Shown: piece by piece, positions 17,102 to 25,720 of the stretch
How positions within the stretch are numbered: position 1 is the first letter of the stretch
Layout of the letters: each line of letters starts with the position of its first letter
NCBI RefSeq assembly: GCF_006175995.1
Contig: NZ_VDMB01000025.1
Coordinates: forward strand, 1 to 42,495
DNA from: Desulfobotulus mexicanus
GTDB taxonomy: Bacteria; Desulfobacterota; Desulfobacteria; Desulfobacterales; ASO4-4
DNA length: 42,495 nucleotides
Direction: 5' to 3'
Notes under the pieces: model-generated
Told to the model about the DNA's origin: nothing
Database searches by the model: none
The model's input: the letters and a program-made list of their open reading frames with translations, nothing else
Made by a program: the position numbers and the translations under genes

Positions 17102-17295
17102 TGTAAACATGATGGCTGTTTTATCATTTTGAAGTTTTTGATAATAAAGTTTAGATGTTTTACAGATAAGGAAAGCGGTGCATGTCAGATGTCAGGCCTG
17201 CTTCGCTCTGCGGTGGTTTTTCAGAAGGTTTCAGATTGCTGAAAAACCGCCGTTTGTTTTTCTGCTCGCCCCTTTTGGGTGGAAGGAGGATAGGA

Positions 17296-17712
17296 ATGGT
17301 ACAGGATCGAAGGATTTATATTACGGAAAAAGATCTGGAGCGTCTGGAACGTCTGGTGGAAGCTACTGATAAGCGGGGGAAACTGGGGGAGCATCTGGAG
17401 CGTTTGATGGATGAGCTGGATCGTTGTGAAATTGTGGAGCCCCAGAATGTTCCGGCGGATGCCATTACAATGAACTCAAAGGTTCTTTTAAAGGATCTGG
17501 CAACGGAAAAGGAAGCGGAATGGACGCTGGTTTTTCCTGGTAAGGCGGATATTGCCCAAAACCGGATTTCCATTCTGGCACCCGCAGGCATTGCTATGAT
17601 CGGTCTTCGTGTGGGAGATGTGGTTACCTGGCCAACGCAGGACGGAGAAAAGCGCCTTAAGGTGGAAGCTCTTTTGTATCAGCCGGAAGCAGCAGGGGAT
17701 TATCATTTGTAA
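17296..17712 (+). CDS. rnk: Rnk-like regulator of nucleoside diphosphate kinase (GreA/GreB C-terminal fold)
   Basis: The protein is 138 aa, matching E. coli Rnk (136 aa). A short N-terminal coiled coil (DLERLERLVEA...LERLMDELDR) precedes a GreA/GreB-type FKBP-like C-terminal domain. That domain shows the ordered motifs ITMNSKVLLKDL, EAEWTLVFPGKAD, ISILAPAGIAMIGLRVGD and VTWP. Rnk binds RNA polymerase and competes with Gre factors. The ATG at 17296 has a strong Shine-Dalgarno sequence GGAAGGAGGA ending 5 nt upstream. The open frame further upstream (from 17182) is not part of the family. A perfect 12-bp hairpin follows 9 bp after the stop. Confidence 0.88.
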   Translation: MVQDRRIYITEKDLERLERLVEATDKRGKLGEHLERLMDELDRCEIVEPQNVPADAITMNSKVLLKDLATEKEAEWTLVFPGKADIAQNRISILAPAGIAMIGLRVGDVVTWPTQDGEKRLKVEALLYQPEAAGDYHL

Positions 17713-17720
17713 GATTTAAT

Positions 17721-17760
17721 GGTTGCGTCCCCGAATGGTGTCGGGACCGGGGACGCAACC
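17721..17760. repeat. Perfect 12-bp palindrome downstream of rnk (REP-like hairpin)
   Basis: GGTTGCGTCCCC (17721-17732) and GGGGACGCAACC (17749-17760) are exact inverted repeats with a 16-nt loop. No T run follows on either strand, so it is not a standard terminator. The GC-rich, exactly symmetrical form resembles REP-type repeats mobilised by Y1 (RAYT) transposases. Only one copy is in this window, so its class is unproven. Confidence 0.6.
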
Positions 17761-17841
17761 TATGCAGGGATTCAAAATGTTTTTTCTGCGTGTCAATTCG
17801 CTTCATTTCATGTCTGACTCAGATCTGTCCGAAAGCTTTTC

Positions 17842-18351
17842 TTATGTCAGTGCGTCCAGTGCTTCCAGTGCCGCATCAAAGTTGGGATCCTGACCGATTT
17901 CCGGTACAAGTTCCGTATAGGCTACCTTTCCGTCTTTATCAATGATCACCACTGCGCGGGCCAGAAGTCCCCGCAGAGGACCGTCCGCAAGGGTAACGCC
18001 ATAGGTTTCACCAAATTCAGGGTTTCGGAAGGTGGATGCGGAATGAACATCTTTTAAGCCCTCGCTGCCGCAGAAACGGCTGTGGGCAAAGGGAAGATCC
18101 GCAGAGATGCAGAGTACAGCTGATTCGGGCCTTTTGCCTGCTTCGGCATTGAAACGACGGACCGATGCAGCGCATACACCCGTATCAATACTTGGGAATA
18201 TATTAAGTACCAGTTTTTTTTCTGAAAAACTTTCAAGATTTGTTTCTCCCAGATCTGCAGAGGTGAGTGTAAATGCCGGTGCTTTGCTTCCTGTTTCAGG
18301 CAGACTGCCTGATGTCTTAACGGGGGTACCTTGAAGGGTGACAGTGACCAT
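17842..18351 (-). CDS. tpx: Thiol peroxidase Tpx (atypical 2-Cys peroxiredoxin)
   Basis: Tpx reduces hydrogen peroxide and alkyl hydroperoxides using thioredoxin. The 169-aa sequence matches the family closely. It opens with VTLQGTPVKTSGSLPETGSKAPAF, then the peroxidatic Cys60 in PSIDTGVCAASVRRFN and the resolving Cys94 in HSRFCGSEG. AAAAGGAG precedes the ATG. It stands alone between convergent rnk and the pseudo-receiver/TPR gene, and has ~220 bp of its own upstream sequence. It is a normal oxidative-stress enzyme for an anaerobe. Confidence 0.95.
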   Translation of the reverse strand: MVTVTLQGTPVKTSGSLPETGSKAPAFTLTSADLGETNLESFSEKKLVLNIFPSIDTGVCAASVRRFNAEAGKRPESAVLCISADLPFAHSRFCGSEGLKDVHSASTFRNPEFGETYGVTLADGPLRGLLARAVVIIDKDGKVAYTELVPEIGQDPNFDAALEALDALT

Positions 18352-18571
18352 GTGGCAAGCTCCTTTTGTCTTGGGTTGAAGGATACATGTGTCTTATTTT
18401 GAAACATGGGTACGGGCTGGGCTTTCGTCAAGTCAGGACAGCTTTTTTATACGACCTGCAAGGCTCTATGGTTGTATGTAAAGAAGAGTTCAATCGTTTC
18501 GGCTTAGGCATGGGCAAATTATCTGGGGTCTTATGCAGTTGCCTGAGAAGTGTGAGCTTTAGTAAACGAAG

Positions 18572-19624
18572 TCAGAGAATGCCAAGATCCATGGCTTTTA
18601 AAATCTGCCGTGCTTCTTTGAAGTCTTTTTTTATTGTCACAGCCCTTTCAAAGAGAATCCTTGCTTTTTCCATATCCTTCATATCCATACAGATTCGACC
18701 CATATTGTAATAAATATTGGGTTCATTGGGGTGAATCTTCAGAGCCTTGGTGTAATGGGCCATGGATTTTTTGTGGTCTCCCCGTTTTCTGTAGATGATG
18801 CCAAGGGAGTTAAAAACATTGAGGGATTCATATCCGAGTTCCAGCATTTCCTTTAAAATATCTTCAGCATGGCCATCCTGTTCCCTTTCCATGTAGATCT
18901 GGGCAGCATGATGCATGTAGGTATCCGCAAGATCCTCCCGGCCCATGGCAATATAGGCCCTTGCCATGGCTTCGTATGCCTTTGCAAAAAGCCGGTCCAT
19001 CTGGGTGGCTTTTTTAAAGGCATCTATGGCTTCGGGATATTTTTTCTGGATACTTCGAATGTAGCCTATGTTGTAGTGATATTCCGGTCCTTCTTTTTGG
19101 TCCAGAACTGATTTGAGTTCCTTGATTCCTTCTTCGTTTTTACCCGCATCAATAAGGGCAGTTCCTTTTTCCACCTGTGTTTCTGTTTTCTGTATGATGG
19201 GATCTTTTTTTACCCTCATATTCTTAAAGAGCTTTTCCTGCAGGATTTTTGTGGAAAAGGGGACTACAATGAGACCACTGACTCCGGCATAACCGGCCTT
19301 CATGACCTTAAGACTTGTGAACTGATCATCCGTAAGGAAAAAAGGCGTGTAGATAAAACTCGACTTTTTCCGTATCAGGTTTAAAAAGCGCAGTCCCTCA
19401 ATATTTTCTGTTTCATAGGCACAGATGAAAAAGGAAATTTTTTTTCTTCTGCTTTCCTCCATGGCTTCTTCAGAATTCTTAAGGGACAGGATGTTTATAA
19501 ACCCCAGAGAATTTATGGAACGGGTTAATTCCGCAAGTATGACGGGATCCTCATGGAGTATCAGAACAGGGGCACTGGCATCGGAAGCGGGCTGGGCTGG
19601 GATGGGTGTGTCATATGATGTCAA
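18572..19624 (-). CDS. Pseudo-receiver / TPR protein
   Basis: This 350-aa protein has an N-terminal CheY-like fold (residues ~18-135) and about five TPR units (~155-345), for example PEYHYNIGYIRSIQKKYPEAIDAF and PNIYYNMGRICMDMKDMEKARILFERA. The receiver keeps the early acidic pair (HED at ~24-26). The phospho-acceptor position is Ala or Tyr (ICAYETEN, ~67-74) and the conserved Lys is replaced (VVPFS). It is therefore probably a phosphorylation-independent protein-interaction module. The start is a TTG at 19624 with AAAGGA upstream. The 5' end overlaps the adenylate cyclase homologue by 14 bp, so the two are co-transcribed and probably coupled. Its function is unknown; a scaffold or regulator of the cyclase is a testable inference. 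Confidence 0.8.
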   Translation of the reverse strand: MTSYDTPIPAQPASDASAPVLILHEDPVILAELTRSINSLGFINILSLKNSEEAMEESRRKKISFFICAYETENIEGLRFLNLIRKKSSFIYTPFFLTDDQFTSLKVMKAGYAGVSGLIVVPFSTKILQEKLFKNMRVKKDPIIQKTETQVEKGTALIDAGKNEEGIKELKSVLDQKEGPEYHYNIGYIRSIQKKYPEAIDAFKKATQMDRLFAKAYEAMARAYIAMGREDLADTYMHHAAQIYMEREQDGHAEDILKEMLELGYESLNVFNSLGIIYRKRGDHKKSMAHYTKALKIHPNEPNIYYNMGRICMDMKDMEKARILFERAVTIKKDFKEARQILKAMDLGIL

Positions 19625-21542
19625 GGCGCACGTTCCTTTGAAGGGGAGTGTTGACTTTTTGTTTTTTTATACTGGGGGAATCTTCAATGATGGTTCTGAT
19701 ACGCCCGACGGTCTGTGGCATGGCCTTAAGGGATATCTGAAAAATAAAATAGTGGCTGTCTTCTCCATGGTATTCCAGAACCTTCATTGCTGTATGATAA
19801 CATTTGTCTTCTTCGGTATCAAGCGGGTCAAAGGGAAGGGCTTCAAAGAAAATTTCTCCCCATGAATTTCGTACCAGAAGCCCTGCCTTATACTTTTCAG
19901 ATGATCCGTATAAGGCAACGATGATTCTTTCCCAGACAGGTTTCTTAAGAAAAACCTCGTCGGAGATGGGCATCCAGGGTTGCAGAGCCAAAAAAATTGT
20001 GGTGCATTTTTCTTCCTTTTCCAGAGAGCCAAAAACTTTAAAATTATCCGGCATATCAAGGCTATTTTTCCCAGGCTTGTAAATACCATTGGCCATGGCC
20101 CAGCCCAGCACCCTGAGCAGGCAGATATCAGAGAACAGGATCTTTGGCCCGGAACATAAATGCCAGGGAAATTCTTGATTTTCCGGCATTTTTATGGAGA
20201 GACTTGTGTGGGGAAGACTTCTTAAAAAAAGAGATGATCGGGGCATACGGTTTTTCTGGTCCTGCTGCATGACGCAGCGGGCTTTGTTGGCAAGGATGAT
20301 GAGGTCTCCATTGTCATGGGATTTTCCCCCTTCATTTTCAAGAGAGTGCAGATACATCTGGACAATGGTTTGGGTCATGGTCTGGTCCAGAAGTTTTTTT
20401 TCCTCCTCATGCCAGAGATTGTAGTTCAGCAATTTGTGGAGGCGAGGGGCTGTCAGCTGCCATTTTTTTACATAATGGTTCAGTATCTTTCTTTTGGGTG
20501 AACCTTCTTCCGGCAAGGTAACCGCAGGAAAGCCGGACAAACGGAAAAAGATGGCTATTTTAGCTTCTGCCAGACTTGCGCTGTCTCCTTGTTCTTCATG
20601 GAAGGCCAGAACCCTGTTAAAGGCCTTTACATAGGGGTCTTTTGTGTAATCATCCATGTGAGGATGCTTGAAATTCTGTCTGATTTCATTGCAGAGCAGA
20701 GGCGCTGCTGTTTTTTTGTCTCTGCTCTGATAGCTGGCTGTGATACTGGCTTTAATAAGGGCTTTGGAAGGATCTTCCGGAGCTTTACATATCTGCCAGA
20801 GAAGTCCCTGTTGAACGACATAATGGGGAAGTGGTTCGGGAGGACATCCCATATCAAGGTATTCTTCAAGCTGCTCCGTATATTTTAGGAAATTCTCTTT
20901 TTCTTCCTCTGTCAGGTCAGGAGGTAGAATGGCCCAAAGCGGAATTTTGCCGGTAATCATGAGGAAGGTTCTGTAAAATTCTTCCTTGATAAGAAAAGGA
21001 GGGGGCTTGGCCATTACCTCGTCTGTCATATCCAGGATGTTATTTTTTAGTGTTTCTGCCGTGTGTATGAAAAAGCTGATTTCCTGGGAAAAGAATTTTT
21101 TACCGTAGGTGGTGATACGCTGCAGTTTTTCCTGGAAGGCAGCCAGCTGATGCTTGTCCATTTGGCAGGGATCAATAATTACCCAGAAGTCAAAGTCGGA
21201 TTTGGCCGACTGGGTGAAGGTGCCGAGACTGCCTATGTGATAGAGTGCCTGTACCAGAGGCTTTTTTAAAGGAAGGTGGAGATGTTCTTTTATTTCTGGT
21301 CTTTTTTTTTGCAGTTCCTTTGCCATGCCTGAGTTTTCGTAGTGCCATAATCCTGGATTGCCTTTGAAAGATGTTGTATAGGCTGGAAATTCCGGGTCAT
21401 TTATGTGTATAAGAAAAGGGATTTCTATAAAAAGATCGAGTTTGATCGGGGACATATAGCGTAACATTTCCCTTAACCTGGATATGTTGTAAAAAATAAA
21501 ATTGTTTTTATTCTGCTCCACCACACGCTTTATATTCTGCAT
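19611..21542 (-). CDS. Class I adenylate cyclase homologue (CyaA-like)
   Basis: The 643-aa protein resembles enterobacterial-type class I adenylate cyclases. The nucleotidyltransferase signature GSLGTFTQSAKSDFDFW (residues ~104-120) corresponds to E. coli CyaA GSTSSIGQSCSSDLDIW and keeps both catalytic Asp residues (116, 118). This alignment is from memory of the family. Further family-like stretches are LPLKKPLVQALYHIG ahead of it and LNHYVKKWQLTAPRLHKLLNYNLW later. It is shorter than E. coli CyaA (848 aa), mainly at the C-terminal regulatory part. The ATG at 21542 with AGGAGATCTGCC upstream is preferred over an ATG at 21584. It is divergent from the HDOD gene and precedes the pseudo-receiver/TPR gene. 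It should make cAMP, though activity is unproven. Confidence 0.8.
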   Translation of the reverse strand: MQNIKRVVEQNKNNFIFYNISRLREMLRYMSPIKLDLFIEIPFLIHINDPEFPAYTTSFKGNPGLWHYENSGMAKELQKKRPEIKEHLHLPLKKPLVQALYHIGSLGTFTQSAKSDFDFWVIIDPCQMDKHQLAAFQEKLQRITTYGKKFFSQEISFFIHTAETLKNNILDMTDEVMAKPPPFLIKEEFYRTFLMITGKIPLWAILPPDLTEEEKENFLKYTEQLEEYLDMGCPPEPLPHYVVQQGLLWQICKAPEDPSKALIKASITASYQSRDKKTAAPLLCNEIRQNFKHPHMDDYTKDPYVKAFNRVLAFHEEQGDSASLAEAKIAIFFRLSGFPAVTLPEEGSPKRKILNHYVKKWQLTAPRLHKLLNYNLWHEEEKKLLDQTMTQTIVQMYLHSLENEGGKSHDNGDLIILANKARCVMQQDQKNRMPRSSLFLRSLPHTSLSIKMPENQEFPWHLCSGPKILFSDICLLRVLGWAMANGIYKPGKNSLDMPDNFKVFGSLEKEEKCTTIFLALQPWMPISDEVFLKKPVWERIIVALYGSSEKYKAGLLVRNSWGEIFFEALPFDPLDTEEDKCYHTAMKVLEYHGEDSHYFIFQISLKAMPQTVGRIRTIIEDSPSIKKQKVNTPLQRNVRLDII

Positions 21543-21709
21543 GGCAGATCTCCTGTCTTTTTGCTTTATTATGATAAAGACCATGGTTTAATGATTTTGC
21601 AGGAAGATTTTTGGTTTGTCCATATCCTGTTGGTATGTCTGTCCGGTCAGCAATATCTTTTTTGTAAGATTTAAAAAAATGAACGGCATCATGTGCAAGG
21701 AGAAAAGCA

Positions 21710-23671
21710 ATGGGGAAGGAAGGTAAAACAGGTTCCGGTATTGAGCTTGATAAACTGGATTTGCCGGATATCCCTGAGCTGAATGCCCTGGATGCTTCTG
21801 GGGAGGGGGCGGAGAACAGGATAGCACTGGATGCCCTTGACCTTCCTGATCTTCCAGAACTGAATGATTTTGATGAATCTGAGGAGCAGGCTGATGGCAG
21901 GATTGCGCTGGATGCCCTTGACCTTCCTGACCTTCCAGAACTGAATGATTTTGATGAATCTGAGGAGCAGGCTGATGGCAGGATTGCGCTGGATGCCCTT
22001 GATCTCCCGGACCTTCCCGAATTAAGTACCCTTGATGAATATGGAGATGGAACTGGTAGTGGAAGTGAGTCAAGCATCTTTGTTTCAGGTAATTCTTCAG
22101 AAAGATATGATCCGTATTCCCTGAAGAAGAGACCTGAAGAAGGAAGTACTCAGGATCTTTCAGATGAAGGGACCCTGGATGGAATATTGGAAAGTCTTGA
22201 TAAACAGATGCGATCGGGCAGCTTTCTTCATACTTTCATGGCCCAGATTACTGAAATCAATGAGATTGTAAAAAAAGAATACGCATCCAGCCATGATATT
22301 GCCCAGGTGATTCTAAAAGATGTTTCCGTTGCGTCCAAGGTGCTTTCGCTGGTGAACTCCGCTTACTACGGACGATTCGGAAAGGATGGTATTTCAAGTA
22401 TTTCTGAAGCCATGGTGGTTCTTGGCACGGACATTGTTCAGGAAATAGCATCCTCATTGCTTTTGTTTGAATTTATGCAGGATATTGCAAAAAGTGATCT
22501 GCTGAAGGAAAGATCATTGACCAGTCTCATGCGAGGGATCATGGGAAGACAGATGGCGGAAAAGGCCGGGTATGGAGAAAAATTTGCCTTTCACCTTGTC
22601 TGTATGCTCTATGATATCGGTGAGCAGGTGCTGATTTTCTGCAAACCGGATGTTTTCAGGAGAATTGAAATTTTTGCCATGCGGCATCAGATGGAGAAGG
22701 ATCTGGTGACTAAGAAAATGCTGGGGGTTTCCTGCAGTGAGATTGGCAGGGGGATTGCCCTGGGCTGGGGATTTCCAAGGGCCATTGTGGAAGGACTTTA
22801 TTCTTTTAAGGATTCTGAGGATAAAAGGAAACTGACCACACGGGACCTGAAACGTATTGTGGCATCCTTTACCTATGAGATGTGCAATATTGATTCTTTC
22901 ACGAATCTCAGGGAAAGAAGATTGAAAATTGAGGAGATTGTAAATCGTTACAGGGGCTTCATTGCCATGGATGCTGCATATGCTGAATCTTTGCTGGATA
23001 ATGCCATGGAACAGGTGGAAAGGCATGCCCGTGTACTGAAAATTCGTTTGAAAAATACCCGGTTTGATCCGGAACGGGGAAGCCTTTCTGCATTGCTGGG
23101 TAAAAGTGTTCCGGTCGATATGGCGGAAGACGAGATGCCGCCGGTGGAAATACAGGCATCATGGATATCTGACAGGATTCTTGCTATTGAAAAACTCCTG
23201 GCAGAGGAGTTTCGTTTGGGGGATGTGCTTTTACAGATTATTACAACAATTTATAAAGGTTTTTTCTTCTCAAGGATTGCCATCTGTATTCTGGACAAGG
23301 CAAATGGTCTTATGACTCCCCGTTTTGTCCTTGGAGATGATATGGCGGAATTCAGCCGTATGTTTACATTCCCCCTCCGTAAGGATGGGCTTGATATTTT
23401 TAATAAAGCACTGAGAACCGGGTTTGATATGGTGGTGGAAGATACGGATCAGAGGGATATGAACAGCAGAGTTCCGGACTGGTATCTGCAGGCCGGTTTT
23501 GCCACGTCTTTTGCCCTTTATCCTCTGATTCTGCAAAAAAAAGTTGTGGGGCTGATTTATGTGGACTGGAACAGAGAGTCGGCACAGCTTTATTCAGCAG
23601 AGGTTAAGGAGTGGATGCACAGGATCAAGAATCTTACCCTTAAGGCCATTGATAAAAGCAGAAGAAAATAA
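21710..23671 (+). CDS. HDOD-GAF signalling protein with acidic N-terminal repeats
   Basis: This 653-aa protein has three regions. Residues ~12-110 are acidic repeats of about 27 aa centred on LDALDLPDLPEL. An HDOD domain spans ~165-400; its VILKDVSVASKVLSLVNSAYYG and ISEAMVVLGTDIV are the typical HDOD motifs (a relative of HD phosphodiesterases, mostly without catalysis). A GAF-like domain lies at ~490-645 (FFFSRIAICILDKANGLMTPRFVLG ... ATSFALYPLILQKKVVGLIYVDW). HDOD proteins act in two-component, cyclic-nucleotide and motility signalling. AAGGAG precedes the ATG. It is divergent from the cyclase (168 bp between starts) and convergent with the ParA-like gene (18 bp between stops). Its ligand is unknown. 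Confidence 0.85.
   Translation: MGKEGKTGSGIELDKLDLPDIPELNALDASGEGAENRIALDALDLPDLPELNDFDESEEQADGRIALDALDLPDLPELNDFDESEEQADGRIALDALDLPDLPELSTLDEYGDGTGSGSESSIFVSGNSSERYDPYSLKKRPEEGSTQDLSDEGTLDGILESLDKQMRSGSFLHTFMAQITEINEIVKKEYASSHDIAQVILKDVSVASKVLSLVNSAYYGRFGKDGISSISEAMVVLGTDIVQEIASSLLLFEFMQDIAKSDLLKERSLTSLMRGIMGRQMAEKAGYGEKFAFHLVCMLYDIGEQVLIFCKPDVFRRIEIFAMRHQMEKDLVTKKMLGVSCSEIGRGIALGWGFPRAIVEGLYSFKDSEDKRKLTTRDLKRIVASFTYEMCNIDSFTNLRERRLKIEEIVNRYRGFIAMDAAYAESLLDNAMEQVERHARVLKIRLKNTRFDPERGSLSALLGKSVPVDMAEDEMPPVEIQASWISDRILAIEKLLAEEFRLGDVLLQIITTIYKGFFFSRIAICILDKANGLMTPRFVLGDDMAEFSRMFTFPLRKDGLDIFNKALRTGFDMVVEDTDQRDMNSRVPDWYLQAGFATSFALYPLILQKKVVGLIYVDWNRESAQLYSAEVKEWMHRIKNLTLKAIDKSRRK
21818..22039 (+). 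repeat. 81-bp tandem repeat inside the HDOD gene
   Basis: Two 81-bp units (21818-21898 and 21899-21979) differ at only a few positions. A partial third unit runs from 21980 to about 22039, and a degenerate one precedes them (~21740-21817). Each encodes 27 residues with the acidic Leu/Pro core LDALDLPDLPELNDFDESEE. The period is a multiple of three, so unit number can change without frameshift. Confidence 0.9.
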
Positions 23672-23689
23672 TCTGATGTTTATTATTGT

Positions 23690-25648
23690 TTATCCATGGA
23701 GTGATCGTAGCCCTGGTTCCTCATCCATCCTGCTGACCGCATCCATGAGAAGTTTCATAAAATGGCCCATGGGTTTTTTATCTCTGTCCTGCTTTGGCAG
23801 ATCCGGGATATAGCTGAAACGTCCCTTTTTTTCCTTTATTATCTGATAAAAAGCTTCCTTTCCGCTATGTTCTCCATAGCGGGCGGCAACCATTTCACCT
23901 TTGATCATGGAAATGGCTGCTTTGCCACCTGTAAAGGCAAAAACAAGCATTCCAGTTTTTTCTCCTGTTTTCAGCATCTGCAGAATTTCAGGGATCTGTG
24001 TGCTTTCAAGGGTGCCACTCAGCTGGGAAGCGAGGGTGTCTGTTCGGGCAAGATCGGCTTTTTGCAGACGTCTGGCAAGTCTTTGGCTTAAAAGCTGGGC
24101 AAAGTGCATTTGCAGGGCTGGGTAGGTTCCAAGTATGCGTATGAATTCTTTTCCTTCAAGGAAGAGGATTTCGGTTTTTTCCATGGTTTTTATGGTGGCA
24201 TTGACCGGCTCACCACTGATCAGACTCATTTCACCGAAAACATCTCCCCCTGACATGGTATCAAGAACTTTCTCATTTGCATCCAGTACGGCTACTCTGC
24301 CTGAAACAAGAATATACAGATTTTTTCCGGCTTCTCCTTTATGCATCAGTATTTCATTTTTCTGACAATTTCTGGATTTTAGCCGGGTAAGGATGCTGTG
24401 AAGTTCCTGACTGTTCAGGCTCTGGAACATGGGGTATCCGGCCAGGATATCCGAAAGCTTTTGTTCCCGATGCCCGGCTGCTTCCGGCTCGGGGAGACTA
24501 TGCAGAGGTGGTGTTTCACGGTTTGCCAGTTGCGTTTTGGTGAAAAATTCCCGGATTTCTTTAAGTTCTGAAGCTATGGCGCTCATACTGGCCGAAACTT
24601 CCCTCAGCAGATGGTTGGTTTCATGGAGCAGGGCAGAGGTGTCTTGTGTGCCGGGTCGTGGAGGTAGATCTTCTTCCTTTGCTGAATGAGGGGCAGGTTT
24701 TGTTTTTTCTGCTAACACCTGCGGGATTTCTGGGACGATCCGGGATGCCGGAGTCTTTTCCGCTGGTTCAGTTTTCGCTTTTTCCGGTGGACGGTCTGGC
24801 AGCTGCTGGGACAGATCCTTTGGTTTTTCTGAATATTTTTTTAAAGGCCCCATCAGAATATTTAGAAATTTTTCAAAGAAATCCTTTGGATACGATACTT
24901 TTTCACCGATGTCCTTCTGCTGGATGAGATTCTGGGCTGCATTACGGATGCATCGGGATGCAATACTCTGGGGATAGCGCAGAATAAAGGCTTCCTGCTC
25001 AGCAAGGGCATTGGGTACGGCATTGTCCCGTGGAATAATACCAATGGGATGGATTTCCATATCCAGATGGTTTTTTACGGCGTTTACCAGTTTCATAAGA
25101 ACATTTCTGGCCTTGTCCATACCCGGGGCATTGTTGACGATGACACGGACCGGAGCCTGGAAGCCGTTGAGCTTCAGAACTTTGATCAGTGCATAGGCAT
25201 CGGTGAGGGAGGCAGGGTCAGGTGTGATGATGAGCAGCAGTTCCGATGATGCCAGGCAGAAGGCCAGCACATCCCTTGCAATACCTGCGGCTGTGTCTAT
25301 GATAAAATAATCATAGCTGTCCAGGGTTGAGAATTCTTGAACAAGATACAGGATCTGATCGCTTCTCAGGTTGGCCATAGCCTCAATGCCGGAACTCCCC
25401 GCAATAATATCCAGCCCTTCCTGTGTTTTAATCAGGATATTCCGGAGAGGAATTTTTTCTAAAATAACATCTTTGAGGTTTTTTTCAGGATGAATATTTA
25501 AAAGGATATTCACGTTGGCAAGACCGAGGTCTGCATCCAGAAGACAGGTTTTATGGCCTGACAGGGCAAGATGAAGGGCAAGGTTGGTGCTGATATGGGT
25601 TTTGCCTACTCCTCCCTTACCACTGCTGACGGTGATTATTCTTGTCAT
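23690..25648 (-). CDS. MinD/ParA-like ATPase fused to cNMP-binding and DUF4388-like domains
   Basis: The 652-aa protein starts with a full MinD/FlhG-type ATPase (1-~270): deviant Walker A SSGKGGVGKTHIS (8-20), switch DADLGLANVN (38-47) and DTAAGI (118-123). A Pro/Glu/Lys-rich linker (~275-395) follows. Next is a cyclic-nucleotide-binding domain (~395-515) with a phosphate-binding cassette FGEMSLISGEPVNATIK (471-487). A C-terminal DUF4388/PATAN-like segment spans ~540-645. In the cassette Glu473 is kept, but the Arg that holds the cyclic phosphate in CRP is Asn483, so ligand binding may be altered or lost. GAGGAG lies upstream of the ATG. It may position a complex or control a partner in response to a nucleotide; this is inferred from domains and the nearby cyclase gene. 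Confidence 0.85.
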   Translation of the reverse strand: MTRIITVSSGKGGVGKTHISTNLALHLALSGHKTCLLDADLGLANVNILLNIHPEKNLKDVILEKIPLRNILIKTQEGLDIIAGSSGIEAMANLRSDQILYLVQEFSTLDSYDYFIIDTAAGIARDVLAFCLASSELLLIITPDPASLTDAYALIKVLKLNGFQAPVRVIVNNAPGMDKARNVLMKLVNAVKNHLDMEIHPIGIIPRDNAVPNALAEQEAFILRYPQSIASRCIRNAAQNLIQQKDIGEKVSYPKDFFEKFLNILMGPLKKYSEKPKDLSQQLPDRPPEKAKTEPAEKTPASRIVPEIPQVLAEKTKPAPHSAKEEDLPPRPGTQDTSALLHETNHLLREVSASMSAIASELKEIREFFTKTQLANRETPPLHSLPEPEAAGHREQKLSDILAGYPMFQSLNSQELHSILTRLKSRNCQKNEILMHKGEAGKNLYILVSGRVAVLDANEKVLDTMSGGDVFGEMSLISGEPVNATIKTMEKTEILFLEGKEFIRILGTYPALQMHFAQLLSQRLARRLQKADLARTDTLASQLSGTLESTQIPEILQMLKTGEKTGMLVFAFTGGKAAISMIKGEMVAARYGEHSGKEAFYQIIKEKKGRFSYIPDLPKQDRDKKPMGHFMKLLMDAVSRMDEEPGLRSLHG

Positions 25649-25674
25649 GGTGTTAGGATGCTCCTCGGACAGAA

Positions 25675-25714
25675 TAAATAAAGGGGCTCCCTAAATGATT
25701 TCAGGGAGCCCCTT
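25675..25714 (-). terminator. Terminator between the lipoprotein and ParA-like genes
   Basis: AAGGGGCTCCCT (25681-25692) pairs with AGGGAGCCCCTT (25703-25714). On the minus strand the stem is followed by TTTATTTATT. It would end the lipoprotein transcript before the ParA-like gene. Confidence 0.75.
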
Positions 25715-25720
25715 TATTTT

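Noticed and set aside
17182-17295. N-terminal extension of Rnk
   Set aside because: A strong ribosome site precedes the ATG at 17296 and that start gives the family length.
18352-18571. Gene between tpx and the pseudo-receiver gene
   Set aside because: The open frame has no ribosome site and crosses a real gene on the opposite strand; the gap more likely holds the tpx promoter, which I could not fix.
21818-22039. CRISPR-like repeat
   Set aside because: The repeats are directly adjacent without spacers, in frame and protein-coding.
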